Positions 46,121 through 56,767 are shown, numbered from the stretch's first letter. The stretch: 64,000 nt of DNA from Lepus europaeus (GCF_033115175.1 NC_084850.1:104639939-104703938); one strand, 5' to 3'. Notes: a model not told the origin generated them from the sequence alone. Numbers and translations: made by a program.

Positions 46121-46391
46121 TCTCCACTTTTTTTAAACTATCTTCTAGACTAGAGCAGTAAGCTCCCTCCCTACTGCACCATCTTAGAAGTTGCCTCTAT
46201 ACCGTTATTAAGAGCAATGTAGAGCTATATAATTGATCTACAAAGATATACACATATTAGGGATAAAATCAGATGGCAAACAAATGTCACAGTTTTTGGA
46301 AAAATATTCCAGCAAACATAAATATACACACAAGAGTTGTTAATATATGGTCAATTTTTAGAACCCCAAATAGGAATTTAAAATTATTATT

Positions 46392-46672
46392 ATATTACTA
46401 TTTTATCGATTTGAGGGTCAGAGAGTTCCCATCTGCTGGTTCATCGCTCAAAATGTGCACAGTGCTCCCTTTCCCCCATCTACGTTGCAAGTTGGAACTT
46501 AACCCCAGTGTCCCACATGAGTGGCAGGATTCCAGTCACTTGGGATATTACTGCTGCTTCCCAGGGTGTGCTTTATCAGGAGTATAGTTGAAACCTGAAC
46601 CCAGGTACTCAGATAAGGGATGCAGGCTTCCCAAGCAACATCTTAACCGCTGCCCCCCACCTCCCGCTAAGT
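46392..46672 (-). mobile_element. Old CSINE, antisense
   Basis: Diverged, with ATCGATTTGAGGGTCAGAGA as the tail part and GCTGCCCCCCACCTCC at the head. Confidence 0.7.
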
Positions 46673-47089
46673 TGTTCTTAACAATATAATACACATAGTT
46701 TAAGAAGTCAAATATTGTTATAATTCTTCTAAAGAAAAAAGAGCATTTCTTTGTTCTCTCTCTCCAACTTAATGGCTTTTTCCCTAGAAAAGTTTCAATG
46801 ATATTACTTATTTCTCAGTATTTACTACAATCATATTTTTAGACTTTCTGTTTTGATAAATGACTCACCTTCAGAGTTCCTTTTATGGTAGATGTAGATT
46901 TAGCTCTATAATACCTTCCTTTTCACATCCTTGTAACAATTTATGAAATTCTTATAAAATTGTGTATATTATTATGACAAATACTGTTTACGGTTGAACA
47001 GAGACACAATTTCCTACCAATCCCCTCCTGTGGCTTCAGCTGGAATCTAGCCTTCACCTGATCCTGCAGATAGCTCTGGGGCATGAAGG
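46673..47089. other. Unique sequence, nothing identified
   Basis: AT-rich, without recognised repeats; the start of the MLT1-type LTR that follows is uncertain and may lie up to about 47065. Confidence 0.4.
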
Positions 47090-47580
47090 GCACCGTAGTT
47101 GGCAGAATGATAACCCTGAATGAAATCCACATCCTAATCATCAGAAACTCTGAATATGTTGGGCTACATGGCCAAGGAGAATTAAGGTTGCAGATGGAAT
47201 TAAAGATGCTTGCAGACCTCAAATCAACAGATTATTCAGGTGGGCCTAGTGTAATCCCTAAAGTCCTTACAAAAGAAGAGGGAGGCCCAAGACAGAGAGA
47301 TGAGTTTGAAGAATGCTCGGACAGATGCTATGTTGCTGTCCTTAAAGATGGAGGAAGGGGGCCACGTGCCAAGGATTGCTGGTGGCTTCTTAGAGCTGGC
47401 AAAGGAAAGCTAAGATTCTCCTCTGCTGCCAGCAACACAGCTCTGCTGACACTTTGATTTTAGCCCAGGGAGGTGCATGCCAGGCTTCTCACCTCCAGAT
47501 CTGTAAGATAATAAATTTACATTGTTTTAAGCCACTAAGTTTGTGGTAATTTGTTAAAGCTGCAATGGAAAATGTATACA
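47090..47580 (+). mobile_element. MLT1-type (MaLR) solo LTR, 5' end eroded
   Basis: GGTGGGCCTAGTGTAATCCC, TTGATTTTAGCCCAGGGAGG, AAGATAATAAATTTACATTG (with AATAAA), GCCACTAAGTTTGTGGTAAT and the terminal ATACA at 47580 are MLT1 R/U5 hallmarks. The open frame inside it (47083-47457) is a chance frame. Confidence 0.8.
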
Positions 47581-47584
47581 GGCA

Positions 47585-48811
47585 CCCAAGTTTTCCCCCC
47601 TGGAACATTGTGGGGGCTGGCTTTTTCTGTTCTGAATCAGTAAGGTGTTAGATGCACTGTACTCTCAGGGACTGGCATGGGTAACCTACGAGCCAGGAAG
47701 GCCCTGTCCTCAGGAGAATGGAACCACTGCTGGCCTTCAGCAGCTCGTACTTGAGCTGGCTTGTGGGTATAACTGTCCCAGTAAAAAGGATCTGGACGGG
47801 ACACCAGTGATGTCCACTGCAGTGGGCAAAGCTAAGCCAACACTTTATGTGTCAGACAATAGTTCTGGCCACTTGAGTCGGGGAGGAGAGGGCACTAAAA
47901 CAGATATAGAACTAAATATTTGGAGCTGTTGTACAAAGAACTTGTATTGTTCCAGAACATATTGATTAACCTCAGCCATGGAGTGTGCAGGCATGGTCAA
48001 TTCTAAAGGCAGTCCCTAAATGTGTTCCCATTAATGTGAACAGATAGGTTTCAAATATATAAACAAGCAATCCAATCTAAACGAAGACTGGAAAAGGAAG
48101 AAGAAAGAAACAAAAAAGCAAGATAAAGAGGAAGCATAAAATAAGTTGGCAAAAATAAATGCAAATAGTAACATCCTTCAAAAGAAAAAAATGAACAGAA
48201 TTCACAATGTGATGTTTTCATAAACATCTTTGTGTGTGGAATGAAGTAGTGGGATTAGCTCATAGAAAAGGAAATGTTTATAAAACTTCACCATTCAATG
48301 GAGAATTTTCTTGGCGTTGAGATAGAATAAAGCCTCTTACTTTTTTTTTTTTTTAATCTTCCTGTCCCTACCCCTAGTTTGGGACAGACCCAGTACCTAC
48401 TGTTTCTTAAGTCTTATATCGTCTTTCTTGGATTACTTGTATTTTTGTTCAACTATTTTCAAGAGTAATTCTTACAGAGTGTGGGAGGTAAACTTGCTGA
48501 ATTCTTGTGTGTCTTAAAATACCTTGTTCTCATGCAATTCAAGATTGACAGTATTTTTCCCCTTAGAAATTTGAAGGTATCACCTCATTATATTTTCGTA
48601 TCTTAGTATCTGATGCTATGTGATGTCAGTCTGATTTGAAACCTTTCTCAGTAACCTTTTCTTTTGTTTCTTTTTTTTTTCTTTGAAAGCTTTTGGATTT
48701 TTCCTTTTGCTTTGGAGTTTGAAACTCAATATGTTTATTTCTAAGTGTGAGCTTTAAAAAACTGAATTAGAGAACTTACAAAACTCACATTAGTGTTCTT
48801 TCACTGGGCAT
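47585..48811. other. Unique sequence, no gene identified
   Basis: The first 400 bp are more GC-rich and hold an open frame (about 47645-47965) without a recognised domain or ATG-led exon structure. The rest is AT-rich, with T runs at 48341-48354 and 48672-48680. Confidence 0.4.
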
Positions 48812-49115
48812 TTTTTTAAAGATTTATTTTATTTATTTGAAAGGCAGAGTTACAGACAAATGGAGAGATAGAGAGAGAGGTCTTCCATCTGCTGGTTCAC
48901 TCCCCAAATGGGCACAATGGCTGGGGCTGGGCCAGGCTGAAGCCAGGAGCTTCATCTGGGTCTCCCAACACTTGGGCTATCTTCCGCTGCTTTCCCAGGC
49001 ATGTTAGCATGGAGCTGGATCCAAAGTGGAACAGCTGGGACTCAAACCTTTGCCCATATGGGATGCCAGGTATCTCAGGCAACAGCTTTACCTACTATAC
49101 CACAATACCAGCCCT
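48812..49115 (-). mobile_element. CSINE, antisense
   Basis: AAAGATTTATTTTATTTATT to ACCACAATACCAGCCC. Confidence 0.9.
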
Positions 49116-49369
49116 GGGCATTGTGATCATTCCAAAGAACATACACATAACTAACATTGAAAAGCGTTGAAAAACTGCAGCCAAGTGGGAGGGTCAAAAC
49201 TGACTCCCTCAATTGTGAAGAGCCCAAATATAAGCATTTAGTAACTATGAGAGGGAGAGACTCAGAATCATGGAAGTAAAACACATAATAATTTGAGTGT
49301 TTTTCTTTTATTATACTCAACTTTCCTTAGGTTCTTTCATTCTGAAGATTCATGTCTTTGCCTTTTTTT

Positions 49370-49708
49370 TAAAAAAAAGATTTATTTATTTATTTATTTA
49401 TTTGAAGTCAGAGTTACATAGAGAGAGAAGGAAAGGCAGAGAGAGAGAGGTTCTCCATCTGCTGGTTCATTCCCCAGTTGGCCACAATGGCCAGAGCTGC
49501 ACTGATCCAAAGCCAGGAGCCAGGAGTTTCCTCTGGGTCTCCCACATGGGTGCAGGGGCCCAAGCACTTGGGTCATCTTCTACTGCTTTCCCAGGCCATA
49601 GCAGAGATCTGGATCAGAAGTGGAGCAGCCAGGACTTGAACCGGCGCCCATATGGGATGCCAGCGCTGCAGACAGCGGCTTTACCTGCCACACCACAGCA
49701 CTGGCCCC
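49370..49708 (-). mobile_element. CSINE, antisense
   Basis: It has a long (TTTA)n tail (49380-49403) and a head ACCACAGCACTGGCCCC. Confidence 0.92.
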
Positions 49709-49719
49709 ACCATAATTTA

Positions 49720-49880
49720 TTTAGTGAACAGTTGATGGGCATCCGGGTTGAGTCCATAGCTTAGCAATTGCGAGTTGTGCTGCAGTGAATATGGGGTTAC
49801 AGATAACTCTTTCAGAGGCTGATTTCGTTTTATTTGGGTAAATTCCCAGGAGTAGAATGTCAGTAATCATTCATTCATTT
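49720..49880 (-). mobile_element. LINE-1 3' fragment, antisense
   Basis: GTTGATGGGCATCCGGGTTG and GGGTAAATTCCCAGGAGTAG match the same LINE-1 region seen at 38920-39055. Confidence 0.7.
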
Positions 49881-50210
49881 ATCCATTTTCAAAGAAGCTT
49901 CTGTCTCTCTGGATGTTCTTTTTTTTTTATTGCAGCCTGTTTTTTTTCACTTCTATCTCCAAAATCACTGTTTCTTCTAAGGATTAGTTCTGTTCATCAT
50001 TCGTATTGAGACTTTTATGGTATGAGTTTTTCTCCAAGATCTGGCAATTCTTCATTTTCTGGTTTTGTTTATGAATTGAGAGACTGCTTTGGTTACTGTA
50101 GATAGCCAGGGTGTGTTTCCTTGGCAGCTGTGCTGGTGGGCATCCCTAACAGGTGGCTCTTTTTCTTTTTTCTTTTTTTTTTCCAATTTATTTTTTAAGA
50201 TTGACAAGTC

Positions 50211-50308
50211 AGGGGCCAGTGTTGTGGCACAGCCAATTAACATGACACCTGTGATGCTGGCATCCCAATTGAGTGCCAGTTCAAGTCCTGGCTGCTCTAC
50301 TTCTGGAG
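50211..50308 (+). mobile_element. CSINE head fragment
   Basis: GGGGCCAGTGTTGTGGCACA to CTGGCTGCTCTACTTCTGGA. Confidence 0.85.
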
Positions 50309-50875
50309 GGGTAAGCGAAGGCAACTCCAGGGAAGCTTCCCATTCCTTGTCCCTAGGATAGTGCCAACTCTACATTCTCAGGTTTTGGCATTGCATTTTC
50401 CTTAGAGACCATTCTTGGACTTTTGCTGCCAGCAGTTTTGTTCAGGTAAAGGAAAAACAAGTAGGGTGGAGAGAAAGCAGTCTATGCTGAGTATGTCCCT
50501 ACTTCTGCCATTAAGCTTTGAAAATAAATAACTAGGTAGTCCTACAACCCAGCGCCCCCTTCTCCAAGGTCCCTTTGGTAAAAACCCTTTTGATGAGTTG
50601 ATCTGAGGTTTCTTGCCCTCTACCTTCTCTTCTGTTCTGAGCCCACGTGTTTTCAAATGTCCCTGAATTGCACACAATTTTTGGTCTATGAATGCTACCT
50701 TTGTTTTCCAACACTGTTAAGGTTTTTGAAAACCTTTTATTATGGTAATTTCCAAGCATATGTAAGTGTACGAGGCATAATATAATGAAACCCCATGAAC
50801 CTGTCACTCAGCTTCAACAGTGATCACCACAGGCCAGTCTTATTTTAGCAACACTCCCTAATTATTTTGAAGTAT

Positions 50876-51400
50876 GAGGGTACTTCCAAAAGTCTGTGGA
50901 AAAACAGAATTAAAAGATGTTCATTTTGGTGAAAAAAAAATTTTTTACTTTTTTTTTGTTAGAGTGAGAGAGAGAGAAAGAGGGAAAGAAGTTGTCCATC
51001 TGCTTGATTACTCTCCAAATGCCTGCAGCAGCCAGGGCTGGGCCAAGTGGAAGCCAGGAGTGAGGAATGCCATTCAGGTCTCCCATGTGGGTGGTAGGGA
51101 CCCAAGCATTTGGTCCATCATCTGCTACCTCCCAGGCACATTAGCAGGAAGCCAAAATGGAAGTAGAATAGCTGGGATTCCAACCAGGCACTTTGATATG
51201 GGATGTGGACACCCCAAGCAGTAGCTTCACTGCACCACAAGCCCACTTCATGCAAAACACTTTGAAATCCATGTGTACAAGGGTTCTTCAAACAGTTTGT
51301 GAAAAGATGTGTATTATGGAAAAACTGCATGGAATTCAAAATTGTTTTTGCACCAGCACAAACTTATCTTTTAGTTCTATTTCTCATGAACACTTTTTAA
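50876..51400. mobile_element. MITE-like repeat, copies C1 and C2
   Basis: C1 starts GAGGGTACTTCCAAAAGTCT and is split by the CSINE at 50938-51247. C2 follows in the other orientation (AGGGTTCTTCAAACAGTTTG at about 51290, to CTCATGAACACTTTTT). Confidence 0.6.
50938..51247 (-). mobile_element. Old CSINE, antisense, within MITE copy C1
   Basis: TTTTGTTAGAGTGAGAGAGAG to CACTGCACCACAAGCCC. Confidence 0.8.
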
Positions 51401-51663
51401 AAATCTTTCTTTTCATCTACTTGAAAGAGTGAAAGAGAAGGACCTTCAATCTCCTGGTTCACTCTCCAAATGCCTGCAACAGTCAGGGCTGGGCCAAGCC
51501 GAAACCTGGAGCCTGGAGCTCCATCTAGGTCTCCCACATGAGTGGCAGGGACCCAAGCACTTGGACCATCATCTGCTGTCTCCCAGGATGCATCAGCAGG
51601 AAGCTGAGTAACTGGAACTCTAACTAACATCTCAAGCAGCCACTTAACTTGCTGTACCACAAT
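51398..51663 (-). mobile_element. Old CSINE, antisense, shortened
   Basis: CATCTACTTGAAAGAGTGAA to CTGTACCACAATAGTCAC, where the solo LTR inserted. Confidence 0.8.
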
Positions 51664-51669
51664 AGTCAC

Positions 51670-52077
51670 TGTGGTGGAATGAGAAGGCCATGCCAAGATG
51701 GCCACCAACAACAGAAACTGCCTGGCAACAGGCTGTGATTGGATGGTTTTGGAAACCACATGACAACGGAGCCTGACAACAGGCTGTGATTGGATGGCTT
51801 CGGAAACCACATGACAATGGAGCCTGACTAACAACAGGCTATAATTGGATGGCTTCAGAAACTGCCTGGCAGCAGGCTGTGATTGGTTAGGGCATAGACT
51901 GCCCCTTGATCAGATTGGCTACCTTGGCTATATAAGCTGCTGTACCAACTGAAATTAAAGGAGTCTGCAGGCTGCTCGCCTCTGGCCTGCTTTCACCCTG
52001 CTCCCGGGACCTGTGTGGTGACTCCGCGCCTCTTGCCCCCACCACGCTTCTCTTCTCAGAACAAATCTACAGCAACA
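51670..52077 (+). mobile_element. Solo LTR, 408 bp, with 6-bp duplication AGTCAC
   Basis: It starts TGTGGTGGAATG and ends CTACAGCAACA. AGTCAC flanks it exactly at 51664-51669 and 52078-52083. Four copies of CA(A/G)CAGGCT.T.ATTGG start at 51726, 51777, 51832 and 51870. Each holds a reversed CCAAT box, forming a U3 enhancer-like array. TATATAA is at 51929-51935. A 6-bp duplication suits class II (ERV2/betaretrovirus-like) elements. No internal viral sequence remains. Confidence 0.9.
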
Positions 52078-52119
52078 AGTCACCCCATGAACTTTTTTTT
52101 TTCCCCTAAGGAGAGATGC

Positions 52120-52408
52120 TTTAAAAGAAAAAAAGATTTATTTTCTTTTATTTGAAAACCAGAGTGACAAGGCGAGAAGGAGAGCTTCCTTTGCTGGTTC
52201 ATTGTCCAAATGAGGGCAACAGCCTGGGTCTCCCATGTGAGTGACAGGGGCCCAAGTACTTGGGCCATTTTCCAGTGCTTTCCCAGATGCATTAGCAGAC
52301 AGCTGGATTGGGAGCAGCTGGATTGGAAGTGGGGCAGCTGGAACTCAAACCCATGCTCCAGTATGGGATACAGGTAGTGCTTAACCTGCTACACCACAGT
52401 GCTGACCT
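52120..52408 (-). mobile_element. CSINE, antisense
   Basis: AAAGATTTATTTTCTTTTAT to CACCACAGTGCTGACC. Confidence 0.85.
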
Positions 52409-52457
52409 CTGCCTCATGAGCTTCTTGAACTGCTTTGGTATGTCTCAGAGATATCAT

Positions 52458-52766
52458 TTTTTTTTTATTTGACAGATTGAGTTAGTGTGAGAGAGAGACA
52501 GAGAGAAAAGTCTTCCTTCCGTTGGTTCACCCCCAAATGGCCATGACAGCCAACACACTGCACCAATCCAAAGCCAGGAGCCAGGTGCTTCCTCCTGGTC
52601 TCCCATGGGGTGCAGGGCCAAGCACTTGGGCCATCCTCCACTGCCTTTGTGGGCCACAGCAGAGAGCTGGACTGGAAGAGGAGCAACCAGGACTAGAACC
52701 CGGCGCCCATATGGGATGCCTGCCCGCATGTGGAGGATTAACCAAGTGAGCCATGGTGCTGGCCCC
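52458..52766 (-). mobile_element. Young CSINE, antisense
   Basis: TTTTTTTTATTTGACAGATT to GAGCCATGGTGCTGGCCCC. GAGATATCATTTTTTT before and GAGAAATCATTTTTTT after are the target duplication. Confidence 0.92.
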
Positions 52767-52783
52767 GAGAAATCATTTTTTTA

Positions 52784-53101
52784 AAAAAGAGATTTATTTA
52801 TTTATTTGAAAGGCAGAGGCAGAAAGAGAGAGAACGAGAGAAGTCTTCCATCTGCTGGTTCGCTCCTCAGATGGCTGCAAAGGCCAGAGCTGCGCCGATC
52901 CAAATCCAGGAGCCAGGAGTTTCCTCTGGGTCTCCCATTTGGGTGCAGGGGCCCAAGCACTTGGGCTGTCTTCTACTGCTTTCCCAGGCCATAGCAGAGA
53001 GCTGGATCAGAAGTGGAACAGCTGGGACTTGAACTGGTGCCCATATGGTATGCCGGCACTGCAGGCGGCAGCTTTACTCGTTATGCCACAGAGCCAGCCC
53101 C
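52784..53101 (-). mobile_element. CSINE, antisense
   Basis: AGAGATTTATTTATTTATTT to GCCACAGAGCCAGCCCC. CTCAGAGATATCATTTT (52444) and CTCAGATATATCATTTT (53101) are the outer flanks of this SINE pair. Confidence 0.9.
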
Positions 53102-53471
53102 TCAGATATATCATTTTACTAGTAAATATTTCTGTATGCATCTTTAAAAGAGAACTCATTTTTTTAAAAAAAATTGTTACTGATATAACATTAAAATATT
53201 AACATTAATCCCTTAATAGTAGTAAATATCCTCTCAGTGTTAAAATTTTCCCAATTATCTCAACTTTTTTGTTTTCATTACAGTTGATTTTTTCAAATCA
53301 GTGTTGAAACTTGGTCCACGCATTGTATTTGGTTGCTGTTAACTGATAATTCTCTCTTAATTTCTTGGATCTATTCCCACCTCCACCCCCCTTACAGGTT
53401 GTTAAAGGAACCAGGTCATTTTTCTACAGAATTTCTGACATTTTGGATATTGCTGATTGTATCTTTGTGAT

Positions 53472-53780
53472 TTTTTTTTTTTGACAGGCAGAGTTAGACA
53501 GTGAGAGAGAGAGAGACAGAGAGGAGAAAGGTCTTCCTTCCGCTGGTTCACCCCCCAAATGGCCGCTACGGCCAGCGCACTGCGCCGATCTGAAGCCGGA
53601 AGCCAGGTGCTTCCTCCTGGACTCCCATGCGGGTGAAGGGCCCAAGCACTTGGGCCATCCTCCACTGCCTTCGCGGGCCACAGCAGACAGCTGGACTGGA
53701 AGAGGAGCAACCGCGACTAGAACCCGGTGTGCCAGCGCCGCAGGCAGAGGATTAGCCTAGTGAGCCACGGCACCAGCCTC
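53472..53780 (-). mobile_element. Young GC-rich CSINE, antisense
   Basis: TTTTTTTTTTTTGACAGGCA to GAGCCACGGCACCAGCC. TCTTTGTGAT flanks both sides. Confidence 0.93.
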
Positions 53781-53856
53781 TTTGTGATATTTAACATGTC
53801 CTTCTGCTGTCCCTTTTATTACCAGTTGTAAACTGGTAATTAAATCCACAGACAGG

Positions 53857-55312
53857 GGCCGGTGCCGTGGCACACTAGGTTAATCCTCCACCTGCAGCGC
53901 CAGCATCCCATATGGGCACCGGGTTCTTTTTTTTTTTTTTTTTAATGTTCAAAAAAATATTTATTTATAAAAAATACAATGGGATAAGTTTATGCTGAGA
54001 AATGCAGCAATAAATACAGCTGAAGAAAACAGAGCAACTCTACATTGATACATTGGCACAAACAGGAAGAGCATGCACCACCAAAGGCCCGGAAGGCTGC
54101 AGGCCGCTTCTGTGCACGCTCCTTCAGCAACACCGCTCTGAAAAGATCTTGTCAGCTTGGGTAAGAGAATGAGTACACATATAATCACAGGTGCACACTG
54201 ATCAGGACTTTATTTAAAAATTAGCAAACAATACTGTAGAAACATTGATATGTAAATTTCTAAAATGCTGCATATCTTAGATTTAGTTGGCAAAAACCAC
54301 AATTAGCAAGAAGCATGAGTTTAGTCTTCCGTGTAGAAACCAGATACACTGAACTGTAAAAAAAAAAAAAAAGAGTTCCTACTGTTTGAAAATACCGATT
54401 TAAGATTGTAAAAATGCATAGATCTTTAATAAGAGTTGGCTGTACAAGAGTACTCCCCTTTCACAGTATTCCTTTTTACTTCATGTGCGAGTTACTGGTT
54501 ATGCTGTAGGATTTAACTGTTACAGCACTAAAAGGCAACTATTGAGGGAAGAGGCAGAGAAAGGAAAAAGGAATGTATGTAAGGCAATTTCTTTTTTAGG
54601 TATAATAAGCATAATAGTGTTTTAGGAAGACGAGATAAAAATTACTCAAGGCTAGCTTGGTTCTCACTGAACAGGAGCGATGGACTGGATCCTGGGCTCC
54701 TCTGGGTGTATCTAGTAATCAATGCCCTGGTCACCATACTGGTAATCCCTGCGGTAGTCATCCTGGTACTCGCCATGATACTCATCTGGGTATTCTGCCT
54801 GGGAATCGCTATCACTGATTTCCGACCCATTTGTCCCTGTCCCTTGGCTTCCATTGTGAATGGCAGGCTCTGTCGGGGCGGCACAGTATTTGGGATCATA
54901 CACCTGCCGCCCAAGCCCGTACACACTCATTCCTTTCTGGGAAGCAACTTTGTTGGTTCCCATCTGTAGAGAGATCGTTGAGTTGTCCACTGGCTGTAAT
55001 GTTAGCTTCTGATCGTAGATGTCTCTTCTGGTACCCGGTGCCAACAGGGTTCTAGTCCTGGTTGCTCCTCTTCCTGTCCAGCTCTCTGCTGTGGCCCAGG
55101 AAGGCAGTGGAGGATGGCCCAAGTGTTTGGGCCCCTGCACCAGCGTGAGAGAACAGGAGGAGGCACTTGGCTCCTGGCTTTGGATTGGTGTAGCTCTGGC
55201 TATAGCGGCCATTTGGGGAGTGAACCATCGGATGGAAGCCCTTTCTCTCTGTGTCTCTCTCTCACTGTCTGTAACTCTACCTTTTAAATAAATAAATTAA
55301 AAATCTTTGAAA
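53857..55312 (+). mobile_element. CSINE split by the CNN3 retrocopy
   Basis: The head (GGGGCCGGTGCCGTGGCACA, to 53927) and the rest (from about 55046 to AAATAAATAAATTAAAAATC) belong to one SINE. AAATC(C/T)ACAGACA before and after is its own target duplication. Confidence 0.9.
53928..55045 (-). pseudogene. CNN3: CNN3 (calponin-3) processed pseudogene, 5'-truncated
   Basis: On the - strand the segment from about 55045 to the TAG at 54712-54714 translates to the calponin-3 C-terminus. It shows APGTRRDIYDQKLTLQPVD, a third calponin repeat (GTNKVASQKGMSVYGLGRQ), VYDPKYCAAP and the acidic tail ending DYQYGDQGIDY. The 3' UTR follows (54711-53944) and ends in an A tract, read as T at 53928-53943 on the + strand. 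There are no introns, and only about the last 110 codons are present, so it is a 5'-truncated LINE-1-mediated retrocopy. From memory, a few substitutions distinguish it from the parent (for example S for Y in SDSDSQAEY); no frameshift is seen. It landed inside a CSINE, with GGGTTC-containing sequence on both sides as the likely target duplication. Confidence 0.88.
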
Positions 55313-55469
55313 AAAATCTACAGACATAATCAAATTCAGGTTTTTTTTTTTTTTGGGGGGGGGTGGCATTTCCTAGGCAGTAGTATGTACTTTCTCTGTT
55401 GTATCACAAGAAGTGACACATAATGTCTGGTTATTTCTCTTTTGGAGATGTTAGGACTGATCAGTGGCT

Positions 55470-56060
55470 TTAGGGGTGGATGTTTGTCATAGCGGTTAAG
55501 GCATAGCTTGGGACACCTGCATCCCTTATGGGAGTACTTGGGTTTGTGTCCAGTCTCTGCTTGATTCCAGCATTCCTGCTAATGCACTCTGTGGGAGATA
55601 ACAGGTGATGGCTCAAGTATTGAGCCCCTGCTACCCACATGGCAGACCTGGATGGAGTCCATGGCTCCTGGCTCCTGGCTCCTGACTTGGCCTAGCCCTG
55701 GCTACTGTGGGAATTTGGGTAGAGAGCCAGCTGATAAAAGATTTCTCTGCCTCTGTCTTTCGTGGTGAAGGAATTCAGCAGCAGTCAGAGAGACAAGAGT
55801 GAACAGAGTTAGGTTTATTAAATGTACTGCAAGGGAGCAGAGGGCAAGCAGACCAGCTGGGAGCTGACTACTGTTGCAACATGGATTATAATCTGGGAGG
55901 TACGTATCTGAGGCAGATTGCTGCTGGCTGAGGGCTCTTCCGTCACCAGTGGTTTATTATTGCTGGGCATTTTCACTAACGACTTCTGGATTGCCAGGTG
56001 TCCAGGTGACCTCCACGTGTCTGTCACACTGCCTTTCAAATCAAATGAAAATAATGTAAA
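55470..56060 (+). mobile_element. CSINE split by an LTR-like insert
   Basis: The head lies at TGGATGTTTGTCATAGCGGT and the tail ACTGCCTTTCAAATCAAATG follows the insert. GATCAGTGGCTT.A flanks the SINE on both sides. Confidence 0.88.
55758..56020 (-). mobile_element. LTR-like insert in a CSINE
   Basis: About 263 bp, bounded by CTGTC at 55753-55757 and 56021-56025; removing it restores a continuous SINE. TTTATT (about 55816) gives AATAAA on the - strand. The ends are not the usual TG..CA, so the family is uncertain. Confidence 0.6.
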
Positions 56061-56185
56061 TAAATAAGAAAAGGTTGATCAGTGGCTTCAGATGATGTCA
56101 GCTTATGTCAGTCATAACATTTTCTTCCAGCTTATCACTTGAATGTTTTGAGCAGCCATTAATGATCACTGCCTAAATCTATTAC

Positions 56186-56320
56186 AAGGGGACTTTAAAA
56201 AAATGCATGGAAAAAGTGAAATTAAAAGATAAGTTTACTTTGGTGCAAAAGAAGAAACCCATGTATACTTTTCTCATAATGCATTTTCTATGAGCTTTTT
56301 GAATACTTTTCATATTTCAT
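56186..56320 (+). mobile_element. MITE-like repeat, copy D
   Basis: AAGGGGACTTTAAAAAAATG, TTTACTTTGGTGCAAAAGAA and CATTTTCTATGAGCTTTTTG; the only copy in the window not broken by another element. Confidence 0.6.
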
Positions 56321-56767
56321 TTGGGATTACAAAACAACTGTGTTCTAAGTTAATTCTTTGCTCTTGAACAAAGAATGTATGCGCTTGAATTCTTTTATAA
56401 AAAACATTTCCTTATTAGCTATCTGTTTACTTTTAGGTACAGGAAAGGCAGGTTATGGACATTTGCAGGAAGTATAAATTTTCAAAAGCTATAATTTACC
56501 AAAATTTACTCAAGGAGAAATAAAAAATATGAGTAATATTTATGGATTTTTATATTCAGTAAAGAAATTTCAGTGCACAATTTTAGGTCTCTGATAAAGA
56601 AAACCCTAGGCCCAGATGGCTTTAATGATGAATTGTTCCAGACACTTAAAGAAGAAATAAGGTCATTTTTTTTTCTCTGTGGATCACCTGGACATTTCCC
56701 ATGCATTGTTCACTATGCACAGAATACATTATCCTCTACCAATCCCCCAGATGCTTTTCTTTTCTTT

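Larger units (their letters stand above)
37605..46193 (-). mobile_element. Near full-length LINE-1, - strand, inactivated
   Basis: Read on the - strand from 46193 it starts with a short leader (complement of CTACTGCACCATCTTAGAAG). A GC-rich 5' UTR (about 45780-44990) follows, then ORF1 (about 44880-43600), ORF2 (43560 to about 38950) and a long 3' UTR (38950-37605) with a CCT-rich tract near 37700. About 6.8 kb is LINE-1; the rest is five CSINEs and a nested LINE-1 piece. Stops, frameshifts and insertions break both ORFs, so it cannot move. No clear target duplication was found at its ends. Confidence 0.9.
50745..56190 (-). mobile_element. Old LINE-1 3' end shredded by later insertions
   Basis: Separated pieces keep the antisense order of one old LINE-1 3' end. 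The pieces are AATGAAACCCCATGAACCTG (50785), the span from CATCTTTAAAAGAGAACTCA (53140) to TTGGTCCACGCATTG (53311), TGATATTTAACATGTCCTTC (53785), ACAGACATAATCAAATTCAG (55320) and TGATCAGTGGCTTCAGATGA (56078). Between them sit a MITE-like repeat, an LTR, six or more CSINEs and the CNN3 retrocopy. Confidence 0.6.

Noticed and set aside
37605..46193. Active LINE-1
   Set aside because: ORF2 is broken by SINEs, a nested LINE-1 fragment and several stops; ORF1 is also interrupted.
47083..47457. 124-codon open frame
   Set aside because: It is inside an MLT1-type LTR and shows no protein family features.
54712..55212. Functional calponin-like protein of 166 codons
   Set aside because: The N-terminal part of that frame is CSINE sequence. 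Only the last ~110 codons are CNN3, and the calponin-homology domain is missing.
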